Shown: positions 55,324-64,000 of the stretch, in pieces
How positions within the stretch are numbered: the first letter of the stretch is position 1
How the letters are laid out: every line of letters begins with the position of its first letter
Source of the DNA: Sphaerosporella brunnea
Taxonomy: Eukaryota; Ascomycota; Pezizomycetes; Pezizales; Pyronemataceae
NCBI GenBank assembly: GCA_008704415.1
Contig: VXIS01000274.1
Span: 1-64,000 of the forward strand
DNA: 64,000 nt
Direction: 5' to 3'
Translations under genes and position numbers: made by a program
The notes under the pieces: model-generated
What the model saw: the letters and a program-made list of their open reading frames with translations, nothing else
What the model was told of the DNA's origin: nothing
Databases searched by the model: none

Positions 55324-56479
55324 CATACCTACCTAGGTAGGTACTTACCTAGGAAATTGAAAATGCTGTCGCCCCTAAAGGCGGGCAGATAGTTAAAACC
55401 CGCCATCGAAACGCTTGTCAGGCTGGGTCGTGCCACAAACCACGAATTTCTATCAGAAAAAATCCTACGGCTGTGTTAAATGACGAACTCGGACTTTTCA
55501 CCACCCGATTCTCTTGCCGCATGCCATTCACCTGCATCCCCGTGGCCTACTAGGGAGACTGGACAAACACCCGGAGGCCCCATTAACCTCCACCACAATT
55601 CCCGAGAGGTGTTCCTCATTGAGGGAATCCATCGTCCCGACGCGGGCAACAATTCCTGATTCCATCATAATAGGGGAGGAAAAGATGGTCCAGAGTCGAA
55701 GGGGTTGTATGAAAGATCTGCAGAAGGAATGTGAGACGACCAGTGATATGGGGGGAGACAATCACAGGTTGTGATGTTGCCAGCGCCGGTTGAGAGTTCA
55801 CTTGAAGATAAACTGTCACTCACGATTTCAGTGTTCACAGGGGGTACTGTGGTAGGAGCGAAATATGGGCGTACGGAAGACAGTTTGGCCCGGAGGGGTG
55901 TGGGAGTAAAAAGCCGATAAATAACATAACGGCTATTATGATCGATACCCCGAGGATTTTGTGAAATTCCCTCCGTACCCCGTGAAAAAAAAATGAAAGA
56001 AATATTCCCTATGCCCCGTAGGTTGCCCTGCCCCCAGCTATCTAGCCACGACCGCCGTGACCTACTGCCTCTCTATCACCTCCACCGTGGCTGTCCCCGG
56101 TGCGTCTCCTCCACCACCCCCGCTGAGTCTCAGGCTCCTTGATTGTCCCGCCCGCCAGCACAGTTTCTTCTTGCTCGAATGGTTGCTTGAAAGCTGTATA
56201 TGCCACTCTCCATTCGGATGCGAGAAACTCTAGCTTCAGCTCCCACCGCTGCAGCGATAGAACTCTTCGAAGACCTCGCCATCGCGGGCTCTGTCTTCCA
56301 CTGCTGATGTCGTGTGATCAGGTTCATGAAGTTCAAGTTCAGCGTCACCACCCGCATATCCTAATTCCTCCGCTCCGTCATTCCTCCGCTCCGTCACCCC
56401 TCCGTGGCATCTTCTGGTGACCTACCCCCTTTTCGCCCCCGCAGGCCACCCACTAGCTTCTTAGGGTCCACACGAGCCA
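55324..56479. other. Intergenic, no gene recognised
   Basis: Begins with a short ACCTACCTAGGTAGGTAC palindrome (about 55329-55347). The rest has only short unsupported frames. Confidence 0.4.
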
Positions 56480-59297
56480 CGAGGGGGTGTCCTCTTCCGT
56501 GGCGACCGGGCGTCCTTCGACCATCGGTCCTCTACTGTTTAAACTCGCCAGCAAGAGACTGGGCGTAGTGGCTTCACTTTTCGCTGCGACGGAGTGGCTT
56601 TGCCAGGTGGTGAAGTCACTTCGCCATCAATCACTTACTGGCGTCCATTGGTCGTCAATGAGTGCGACATTGTGGAAATGATCTCCTGTGGGAATGCTGG
56701 TATTCTTGGGTGGTTCAGCGCGAAAGCGGCTGTGCAGAGCATCACAAAGCGTCCGAAGCTTTTCAGTGGTGGTAGCGAGGATCATGATGTCGTCAACATA
56801 GACCAGAACGACAATGCCATCGCCGAGAAAAAGACCGGGAGTGGCAACCGAAGCTCTGAGGGCAAGGTGGTCAACCAGAAAATCATAGACGTCTTCAAAC
56901 CAACCACGTGCAGACTGCTTTAAGCCATATAGGGTCTTTTTAAGGCGAACAAGCGGGCAATCTCTTTTCCACGGGTCTTCCCGGTTTCCTTCAGGTAGTC
57001 GAAGGTAGATTTCCTCGTGCAGTGTGCTACCCAAAAACGCTGTGGGGCAGTCGAGTATTGCAATGTGGAGGTTGTGCTGTGCTGCGAGACCCAAACAGAA
57101 GCGAATAGTGGAGGCATCGACCACTGGAGAAGATATCGCATTCGCATCGAAATCTAGACCTTCTTTCTGAGTGAAACCCTGAGCAATCAATCGAGCCTTA
57201 TACTTATCGATTATAGTGTGCAGATGGCTCGGCTTGGATGCCTTCTTTGCGAAGGAAGCTGAGGAGCTCCTGACCGGAATATTCTCCACCACCATCCATG
57301 CGCAGACGTAAAATCGGCAAATTGTGCATCTTTTCGACAGCAGCTTTGTAGTCTTCGAAGCAGGAGACAACTTCAGACTTGTAGCGAAGAAAATAGACGT
57401 GAGTATAGCGGGTGGCATCGTCGGTAAACATCACAAAGTAGCGGTAGCCTTTGCGACTCTGAGTGGGCATTGGGCCAACAACATCGGTGTGGATGAGCCC
57501 AAGAGGCTGTCGGATCTTCGGAGGTTCACCGCTTGGCTTTGAGAAAGGTCGCCGAGTCATCTTGCCAAGAATACAAGCTTCGCAGATGCAATCTGAGGGA
57601 CTCCGAGCCTGCAGCTCCATCCCTTTCACAACGGAGCAGGCACGTTTGACTGCGGGTAGACTAAGATAGCCGAGACGGACGTGCCAAAGCAGAATATCTT
57701 TAGGATTCTGTGGAGCTGAGATAGCTGCAAACACAACGGGGTAATCGTCGGCAGTAGTCGCTGAGTCATCGTCGCAATGCAACACAAAGAGATCCTTCTT
57801 AACGTAAGCAGTACCCACATTGCAGCAATTAAAGGTTAGCGTAGCTGTATTTTCATCAAAGTTGATCTTCATACGCTTGTGAAGGAGTTGGAGGATGCTC
57901 AGTAGATTGTTGTTACCGCAAGCGCGGACGTGAAGGACCGAGCGAAGGAGAAACACACTTCCACCGAGACGGATTGGGACGGTGCCCACACCAGCTGCCG
58001 AGACTACTTGATTGTTGGCGGTACGAACAAGGTGCTCCCCTGGAGAGTATGCCTTGTAGAAGGAAAAGAGCTGACGGTTACCGGTGATGTGGATGGAAGC
58101 GCCAGTTTCGAGGATCCAGTCTGAGGACGTGAAGCTGGAGTCGGAAGAGGCGCGAAGGGCATTGACAGTGAAGACAGAATCGTAAGGTTCAGAGCTTGTG
58201 GCCTTAACGTCATCAAAGGTGGCGAAGAGGAAGGAGTGTTTGGGTGATGAGTCATCAAAAAGACTAGCGTGGGCTGCGGCTAGGTTGACCTGAGCTAGTG
58301 CCGCCTTATTCTCGCGATTATTGACATGAGCAGTAGCTTGCTGTTTCGCATAGGCTTCCCACTTCTCAGGATAGCGACATTCTGACTTGGAGTGACCGAT
58401 TATACCGCACCCATAGCACCTTTTCGTCTTCTTCTCCTTGCTGCTACTGCGGTTACGTGAACGCTCATTGTTGCCCTTCTGGTCGCTGCGTGTTCGGTTC
58501 AGAGTGCCTTGGCTATTGCCCTGCCGAGCCTGATTACGCTGCTTCCGCGTAACAAATAGCGCAGCTTCTGAGGAAAGCCCTTTCTGTCGTCGGAGACAGG
58601 CTTCAAAGGCTAAAAGCTCGGTGATGATATCGCTAGGCTCTTTTGCTTTACCGCTGATGTTCATCGAGGTGGTGAAGCCGAGCCATTCGGGGCTTGTAGG
58701 AAGGTTGGACATCATATAAAACGAACGCCAATTGTCCCTAACCTCGATGCCGCAGATCGCAAGGTCGTTGATAATCTCATCTTGGGCCGCAATCCATTCG
58801 GTGACCGAAGGAAAATCCTCTAGCTTGCAGGTTGCAAGCTTTGCCTGCTCGTGCTGGCCATCAAGCTTTATCACCTTTTCAAAGTCGGATTTGATGGTTT
58901 CCCAAAGAACTCGTGGATCATCGTATGTCGAAGCGCGATAGCGCTGCCGGATGCTTGGTTCGAGAGCATGACAGATGGTCCCACATGCTCTAGTCCACTT
59001 TTCATCATACTTGTCATACTCAAGCATAAACGTTTCGTATTTCTGAAGATACGTTTCATCGTCGGATTCCGGCTTAAAATCCCAGGTCTGCAGGTCCGGA
59101 GGTGGATGGTTGACGGTCCGATTGGCGGCTTGCGAGATGATTGGCGGCTGTGATGAAGGGATTGGAATTCGCTCGGTGCCCGTAACAATGCGCCATAGAC
59201 CTAGTTGCTTGAGGACATCTTGCATATCCAAGACCCAAGCTCGATAGTTGTGCTCATTGAGCTTTGTAATTGTCGTGGCGGTGTTGCTGGTCGTCAT

Positions 59298-59510
59298 ATT
59301 GGTCGTCAGAGCGGAGGTGACGCGAACAGAATCGTCAGTCAGAGCGGAGGTGACTGGGAAGGAAAGACTCGGCGATAGGAGAATAGTCAGAGCGGAGGTG
59401 ACTATCAACGGGTTCAAGCAGTCAGAGCAGAGGTGACTGCGAACAGACTCGGCGATGGGAGATAGTCAGAGCGGAGGTGACTACAGGCAGTCAGAGCGGA
59501 GGTGACACTC
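59298..59510. repeat. Six tandem copies of a 17-bp motif in the copia leader
   Basis: GTCAGAGCGGAGGTGAC (one copy with AGCAGA) at 59305, 59338, 59386, 59421, 59465 and 59490. Spacing is 25-48 bp. A second motif, GACTCGGCGAT(A/G)GGAGA, occurs twice between them. The repeats lie between the primer-binding site and the first gag methionine. Confidence 0.85.
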
Positions 59511-59522
59511 AGCGGAAGTGCA

Positions 59523-59536
59523 GAGGGCTCATAACC
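59523..59536 (-). other. Retrotransposon primer-binding site (half-tRNA initiator Met)
   Basis: On the minus strand, directly after the LTR end ...TTCAACA, comes GGTTATGAGCCCTC. It is complementary to the anticodon stem-loop of an initiator methionine tRNA (GGGCTCATAACC, anticodon CAT). This fits priming by a tRNA 5' half, as known for Drosophila copia. Confidence 0.7.
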
Positions 59537-59927
59537 TGTTGAACGACGAGGTTGAGAGAGGAGAGAAAGCTTGGTTCGTCCGACGTCGGAGGGCGAGCGT
59601 CGGGCCTTTATATACAGCGCCGCGTGGGCAAAGCAACAGGAAAAGGACAACTATCAAACTACGGCAAACGGAAACAAGAAATCTAGACCCACGGTCGCCA
59701 CCCGAAAATCCTTTTCCAACATGCGTATCCGGGTCGGTGGAAGTAGGCTCCAACCGCCGCGGACACAGTCGTACCTTGTCAACACTGATCCTGCAAGTGA
59801 CCGCTTGCACCAGGCCGCCGAGATTCTCGAGTAGATTCGGTATCCATTGGTTGGCTTGCATGTTGAAGACGTGTTTAAATTTATTCGTGAGCTGCATTTA
59901 TTGGTGGAGTAGCAGGCACTCTGTTAC
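59537..59927 (-). repeat. 5' LTR of the copia element
   Basis: On the minus strand it begins TGTAACAGAG and ends GTTCAACA (TG...CA). A TATATAAAGG promoter element is at about 59608-59617. The length (391 bp) is inferred from the TG/CA ends and the adjacent primer-binding site, since no second LTR exists in the window to compare. Confidence 0.6.
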
Positions 59928-60114
59928 ACCCACCTCCCACAGTACCATTTCTGGTACCCCCTTACGAGTTATGCCTACATTACCTTAAGGGTTACATAAC
60001 GGTTTATTGACGGTGATGATTATCAACAGTGAGGCTGTATAATCATCTATAAGTCCACTCTATTAGGTAGTGTCCTAAGAGTTACAAGACTTACGTCATA
60101 ATGGCGATGGTGAA

Positions 60115-60170
60115 GTTAGTTGCCGGTTCCCATAGAAAAATAGTTTTTTCCAGGGTACAAAATAACTCAC
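60115..60170 (+). repeat. Perfect 56-bp direct repeat, copy 1
   Basis: GTTAGTTGCCGGTTCCCATA through AATAACTCAC, identical to 60267-60322. Confidence 0.9.
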
Positions 60171-60266
60171 CATTCGTGCGCATACAAATGAATAATGACA
60201 ACTATGTTGGTCTAACACCTTGCAGTTGTCACAGGTTATTCACCATGAGTTATATGGCAAAAAGTG

Positions 60267-60322
60267 GTTAGTTGCCGGTTCCCATAGAAAAATAGTTTTT
60301 TCCAGGGTACAAAATAACTCAC
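60267..60322 (+). repeat. Perfect 56-bp direct repeat, copy 2
   Basis: Identical to 60115-60170, with 152 bp between the starts. Short inverted words (ATAACTCACCAT / ATGAGTTAT) lie between the copies. Confidence 0.9.
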
Positions 60323-61486
60323 ATCATGTTGCGCCCGACCGTTATACCGGAACGTACTCGGTGGGTATATGAGGGGAGCACCTGTGACAAGACTTGATAA
60401 GTACCAAAGTCACTTCGGTAATTGGTCATCACGTCATAGCTACTGCGGCACTTCAATAGGGCATTCTAGGCATCAAAGCTTACGCGTTCAATCACGCCAT
60501 AGCTGCAGAAGAGTGTCCAAGTTGGAGTGGGGGTTATCTATAATCCCTGGCTAGTCAAAGAAGCTCGGTACCCTTACGTGGCAATCGGGGCAATTGTTCG
60601 TCCGAGGATTGGAAATCAACTTTGAGGCTCAAAGGCGAATCCGTCAGGATATAACCCGCGAGATTTCCCTCGAGTTGAGAGACCACCAGAGTTAGCAGAC
60701 ATCATCGTTAGGATATTGTGAGGTTCAGCCTTAACAATATTGTCGTTTACACAATCTATATTCGTTTCGAAATCTTTATCCTATTTTCCCTTCGGTACGA
60801 ATATACTCGTACCATTAGCGAATCTTTACCAATCCCGTATCTGAAAGCTCTTCGCCCAACAAGTGTCTTTTCCTTAGAAAAGGATTACTGTTTGGCCTAT
60901 CTTCCCTGTACGCGGTTTAGTGAACCTAGTGGTTTTACACACTCATTCCATGAGTGGTGGTGTTGTTAATGGATCCAGCGTGCAAATTGATGCATGAGTT
61001 ATTCAGATCTGAATGCAAGAGCTTATGTATGATGAGTTGCCGGGTGTCGATGCATGCACCTTCGTCGCGCAATGGTTAGCTGACCTGTATCCCGGTTTTC
61101 GCCTCGGTCGAGCCTCCGCGTTCGACTCCGGCTGGTGCCTGTCCCTTAGTTCCTGTCCCTTGCCGGCGAGTTCCGGGATACAGTATTGAGGGCCCACGTT
61201 AGTCACATTTCGTGCTGTGGGAGCAGGGTTGTCCCCCGCTTATATAATAAGCGGGCGTAATGCTCCGGTTACCATTCATTGCAATTATGTTCTGAGATCT
61301 GCGCTGCGCTACGCTGCAGGGTAGGCGAGGATGTGGTGAACTTGGTGACCCTGGTAACAGGCTTTTTGCTACTCGTGACGATGGTTTTTTTTATGGCACA
61401 CCTCTCAAAGAATAAACGACGCTGAGAAGCGAACAGGCTTTTGCTACTCGTCACAATGCTTTTTTTATGGCAAACCTCTTTGAAAT
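60323..61486. other. Intergenic, no gene recognised
   Basis: No supported coding sequence. At 61055-61135 a tRNA-like stretch (GCGCAATGGTTAGCTGACC as A box, GCGTTCGACTCCGG as B box) could be a tRNA pseudogene or SINE head, but no complete cloverleaf is visible. Confidence 0.35.
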
Positions 61487-62738
61487 CAGTGTTAGTTAGT
61501 GTTGCGCACGAGCGGAGCCGGCTCGAGCAAAAAGCTCGAGCCGCGAGCACGAGCCGACTCGAGTCTATGTATTTTTGCGCTTGAGTGCGCTCGATCGAAA
61601 ATTTTTTGAGCTCGAGTCGGACTCGGGTTATTCGAGCTTTCTAGATAGCACGAGGTTTCACTCAAGTTGACTCCCACCCCGCTTACCCCCCTCCTACAAC
61701 CACCCCGCTCCCCCTCTCAACTCCGAAACCCCAACTTCACCCGGACAACCTCACGAATGTCAGAGACCTCAGTGCACGTATGGAAGAAGACGCGATTCGA
61801 GCATTCCACAAAGAACTCAGTGGACGTTGGGGTAAGGAGCTGTTCTCACCGCTGTTGACCTCACTCTAATGGCTCCAGATACATTGCATGCTGCCGTTGG
61901 GGCGCGGACGCTCAGTGGACAGGCAACCTCACCAGATATTGCATTTCTCTACGCCTGTAGGATAATATTGCGTGCGGAGGTTGCAGGGACCGCTCGCAGA
62001 CAGCCCACAAAAAAGACCGCAACCGAGGAGCTCTCAGGATCAGAGGCAGTCCCCGGAACGGAGGCTGATACTGAACAACAGGCATCGGCCAAGCGACGCA
62101 AAAAGAAGGCGGGAGCAAGTGCGGATAATAAGAGGCCTATGGGACCCCCTTTACTGGTGGAAGCTCAATGAGGACCGATTCCCGATTCTTACAAGAATGG
62201 CACGAGATTACCTTGCAATATATGCCTCCAGCGTACCCTGCGAGCAACTTTTCTCAGTGGCTGGTGACATAATCACCAAGAAGCGGAACCGTCTTCTCGA
62301 ATGATTGAGTAGCGTTCTTCTACTGCTCAAGCGTTGGCTGGAGTAGACGGATGTGAAACCCTGGGAAAAATGGGGATATGAGGCGGCGGAGAACGAACCA
62401 GCGCCGACTGGTGAAACTATACACACCGCTCAGAGTGACCATGATGCAGCAGAGGGTGTTGATTTGCACGTTGAAGCTTCGCTGAACTCCTCTTCGAGTC
62501 TCTCAGACTTATCCGATTGATCTGGGATTGATCTGCGCACTTTATACTGTCATAGATAATTTACATTGCCCTGCAACAGCTGCCGCGTGCGTCAAAATGT
62601 GATTTTATGTGGCGGGCTCGAGCTTTAGCTCGAGCTCATGCTTCCCCGGCTCGAGCTCGCGAGTTGAGCGTCAAAATTGCACGAGCGGGCTCGAGCCGAC
62701 CCCCAAGCTCGACTCGACTCCGCTCGTACGCAACACTA
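61487..62738 (+). mobile_element. hAT element inserted into the end of a hAT-type MITE
   Basis: The hAT element itself spans 61497-62738. It begins TAGTGTTGCGCACGAGCGGA, has the inverse at its end, and is flanked by a perfect 8-bp duplication GTGTTAGT (61489-61496 and 62739-62746). The arms are packed with CTCGAGC-type subterminal repeats. Inside, plus-strand pieces of transposase remain: DIAFLYACRIILRAEVA-like sequence, WKLNEDRFPILTRMARDYLA and SSVPCEQLFSVAGDIITKKR (about 62160-62300), the dimerisation motif. Most of the enzyme is missing. Outside it, CAGTGTTAGT at 61487 continues after the insertion as AGCCAGCCGGCCC, the end of a MITE of the 39711 type. Confidence 0.85.
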
Positions 62739-63080
62739 GTGTTAGTAGCCAGCCGGCCCGGCTGGCTGTTTGGGCTGCTTTTTGACGGCCGGCTGTCGGG
62801 CCGGCTGCAAATGCAACCCCCTCTGTGGGTAGGCAGAGGCACCTAACCCCGACAAGCCGCAGTCGCCGGTAACTTGGACTCTTCCGATTGTAGTGCGGGG
62901 ATTATGGCAGCAAAGAGGCCACGTTCCAGAGAGTGAAATATCCCCGACAACCAGTGTTCTCAACAGCCAGCCAGCCCGGCCGGCTGCGTTAGGCGGATGT
63001 GGGCTGATCAAAAAGCCCGCCTGGCGGTTTAGGCTGCAAAAATCGTGGGCTGGCTGTTTGGGCTGCGGCCCGCGACGGAG
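62739..63080. mobile_element. Degraded GCCGGC-rich hAT MITE sequence
   Basis: Starts with the right part of the interrupted MITE end (AGTAGCCAGCCGGCCCGGCT). A second end-like sequence, CAGTGTTCTCAACAGCCAGC, lies at 62952. The interior is rich in GCCGGC/GGCTGGCTG words, as in the intact MITE at 39711-40022. Right ends are not recognisable, so limits are approximate. Confidence 0.55.
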
Positions 63081-63088
63081 CCTACAAT

Positions 63089-63478
63089 CAGTGTTGCACA
63101 CCAGACCACGAGACGAGACTGAGAATGATCAAGACATGTCGAGAACTGTCGAGGACGCTCGAGAATGGCGAGACTGACCTAGAATGACGGCGGCCTCCCG
63201 AGACCAGGCGAAACCCGGCGAGAATCTCTTCGGCGCGGGAGAGCTTTCAGTCTGCATCGTAAACTGGGCGGACGGGTCATGCGCGCTGGGGGCGAGGAAC
63301 ATAACAACAATAAAGACACTATCAACAGCAGCACTATAGCAGCCTGAACGTTGGCGAGACAACTGAGCACTCACGAGAATGACGAGACTGCTACGAGACC
63401 GGCGAGACATTTCAAAACCGCACGATTCTCACGAGACCGAGACCCTCGGCGAAAATTCTGGACTCATGTGCAACACTG
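63089..63478. mobile_element. hAT-like MITE with CGAGA subterminal repeats
   Basis: Ends CAGTGTTGCACA and TGTGCAACACTG (12-bp perfect inverted repeats). Many CGAGAC/GAGAATG words occur within 150 bp of each end in opposite orientation. No 8-bp target duplication is visible, so the boundaries or its age are uncertain. Confidence 0.65.
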
Positions 63479-64000
63479 TCGCGGAGCGACGGCGAGGTGA
63501 GACTGATATATATGGGCAATGAGGGCCGGTGGAAAGGAGTGGCAACGATCACATACCTTGCGCTAAGAAATACGTCTTTCGCCATCAAAGCGAGGTGTGG
63601 AAACAAATACTGGCCGCTCACGCCACTAGAGAAGGGTAGTGGACTCAACGTGGCTGGCTCATAGCTCCGCAGACATTGGAGGCAACTGTGGATAGCAGGG
63701 GTAGAGTGTCGGACGCTTGGTCAAGCTAGTAGCTTGGCATCAGCGTCGCATAGACATGAGGATGCAAGGGAGAGGGATTCAGAGAGACTTCATCCAGCTC
63801 TTCCAACTCCTTCAGCGACTACACCAGCGACTCAGATAGCGATACTCTTCTGGAACACGACGCCGAGACGGACGCCGAGACGGAGAGAGAGAGCGAGGAT
63901 GTAAGATTATTACACTTACTATGGTTTCTTTCTTACGTATTTCCTTACTAAGATATAAAACTATAAGGCAGTAACGATGGTATGATAACAGCATTCTACA
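63479..64000. other. Window end, no gene recognised
   Basis: No supported gene. Contains a GACGCCGAGACGGA direct doublet near 63860-63890. A gene could continue beyond the window but none is recognisable. Confidence 0.4.

Larger units (their letters stand above)
56627..59927 (-). mobile_element. Ty1/copia retrotransposon, 3'-truncated
   Basis: Read on the minus strand: 5' LTR (59927-59537), primer-binding site, leader with tandem repeats, gag-pol from about 59297. The gag part ends in the zinc knuckle CYGCGIIGHSKSEC, followed by a protease with WILETGASIHITGN. Then come a pre-integrase HVRLGYLSLPAVKRACSVVK segment, an integrase core (IHTDVVGPM and RMDGGGEYSG) and, after a deletion near 57205, reverse transcriptase with KARLIAQGFTQKEG, ILDCPTAFL, LYGLKQSARGWF and YVDDIMI. 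The frame breaks at the integrase-RT junction. RNase H and the 3' LTR are not found, so the element cannot move by itself. The protease active-site Asp is Glu. Confidence 0.85.

Noticed and set aside
61055..61135. tRNA-like stretch with A-box and B-box words
   Set aside because: Acceptor and anticodon stems do not pair; not a functional tRNA.
63089..63478. 8-bp target duplication for the CAGTGTTGCACA element
   Set aside because: Flanks CCTACAAT and TCGCGGAG do not match, so no duplication is claimed.

Overview
This is nuclear DNA from a filamentous ascomycete fungus (Pezizomycotina-like). The evidence is short spliceosomal introns (about 47-85 nt) with GT/GC donors and branch sites such as TACTAAC or CTAAC, a CFEM-domain secreted protein, a DHA1 drug transporter, Tad-type LINE 3' ends, and fungal hAT, pogo, Tc1 and copia relics. 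The genus cannot be read from the sequence.

Layout. The left half (1-33800) is gene-bearing: an ARP4 pseudogene (-), a 3-hydroxyacyl-CoA dehydrogenase-like enzyme (+), tRNA-Glu(CTC) with an intron, a mitochondrial carrier of the Mtm1/SLC25A39 type (+), the small GTPase Arl8 (-), an MFS transporter (-), the second-largest subunit of RNA polymerase I (+), a nuclear-looking coiled-coil protein (+), a large low-complexity fungal protein (+, 28829-32191) and a small CFEM effector-like protein (-). The housekeeping genes sit 0.5-4 kb apart and show no common pathway.

The right half (33800-64000) is an accessory, transposon-rich compartment with only three plausible host genes: an F-box/ankyrin-like protein (40530), a divergent protein-kinase-like protein with DFE in place of DFG (48592-50259), and a five-exon M35-type metallopeptidase (54146-55088) that only appears once its exons are joined. 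Around them are at least fifteen transposable elements. Several have exact boundaries: a hAT relic with a LINE inside it, a hAT relic with a long-TIR pogo element inside it, a hAT element inserted into the end of another hAT MITE, a 3'-truncated copia retrotransposon with a half-tRNA-Met primer-binding site, and several TA-flanked MITEs. Exon/intron boundaries were derived by hand from frame continuity, splice consensus and family conservation. Multi-exon genes are given as one span with exon coordinates in the evidence.
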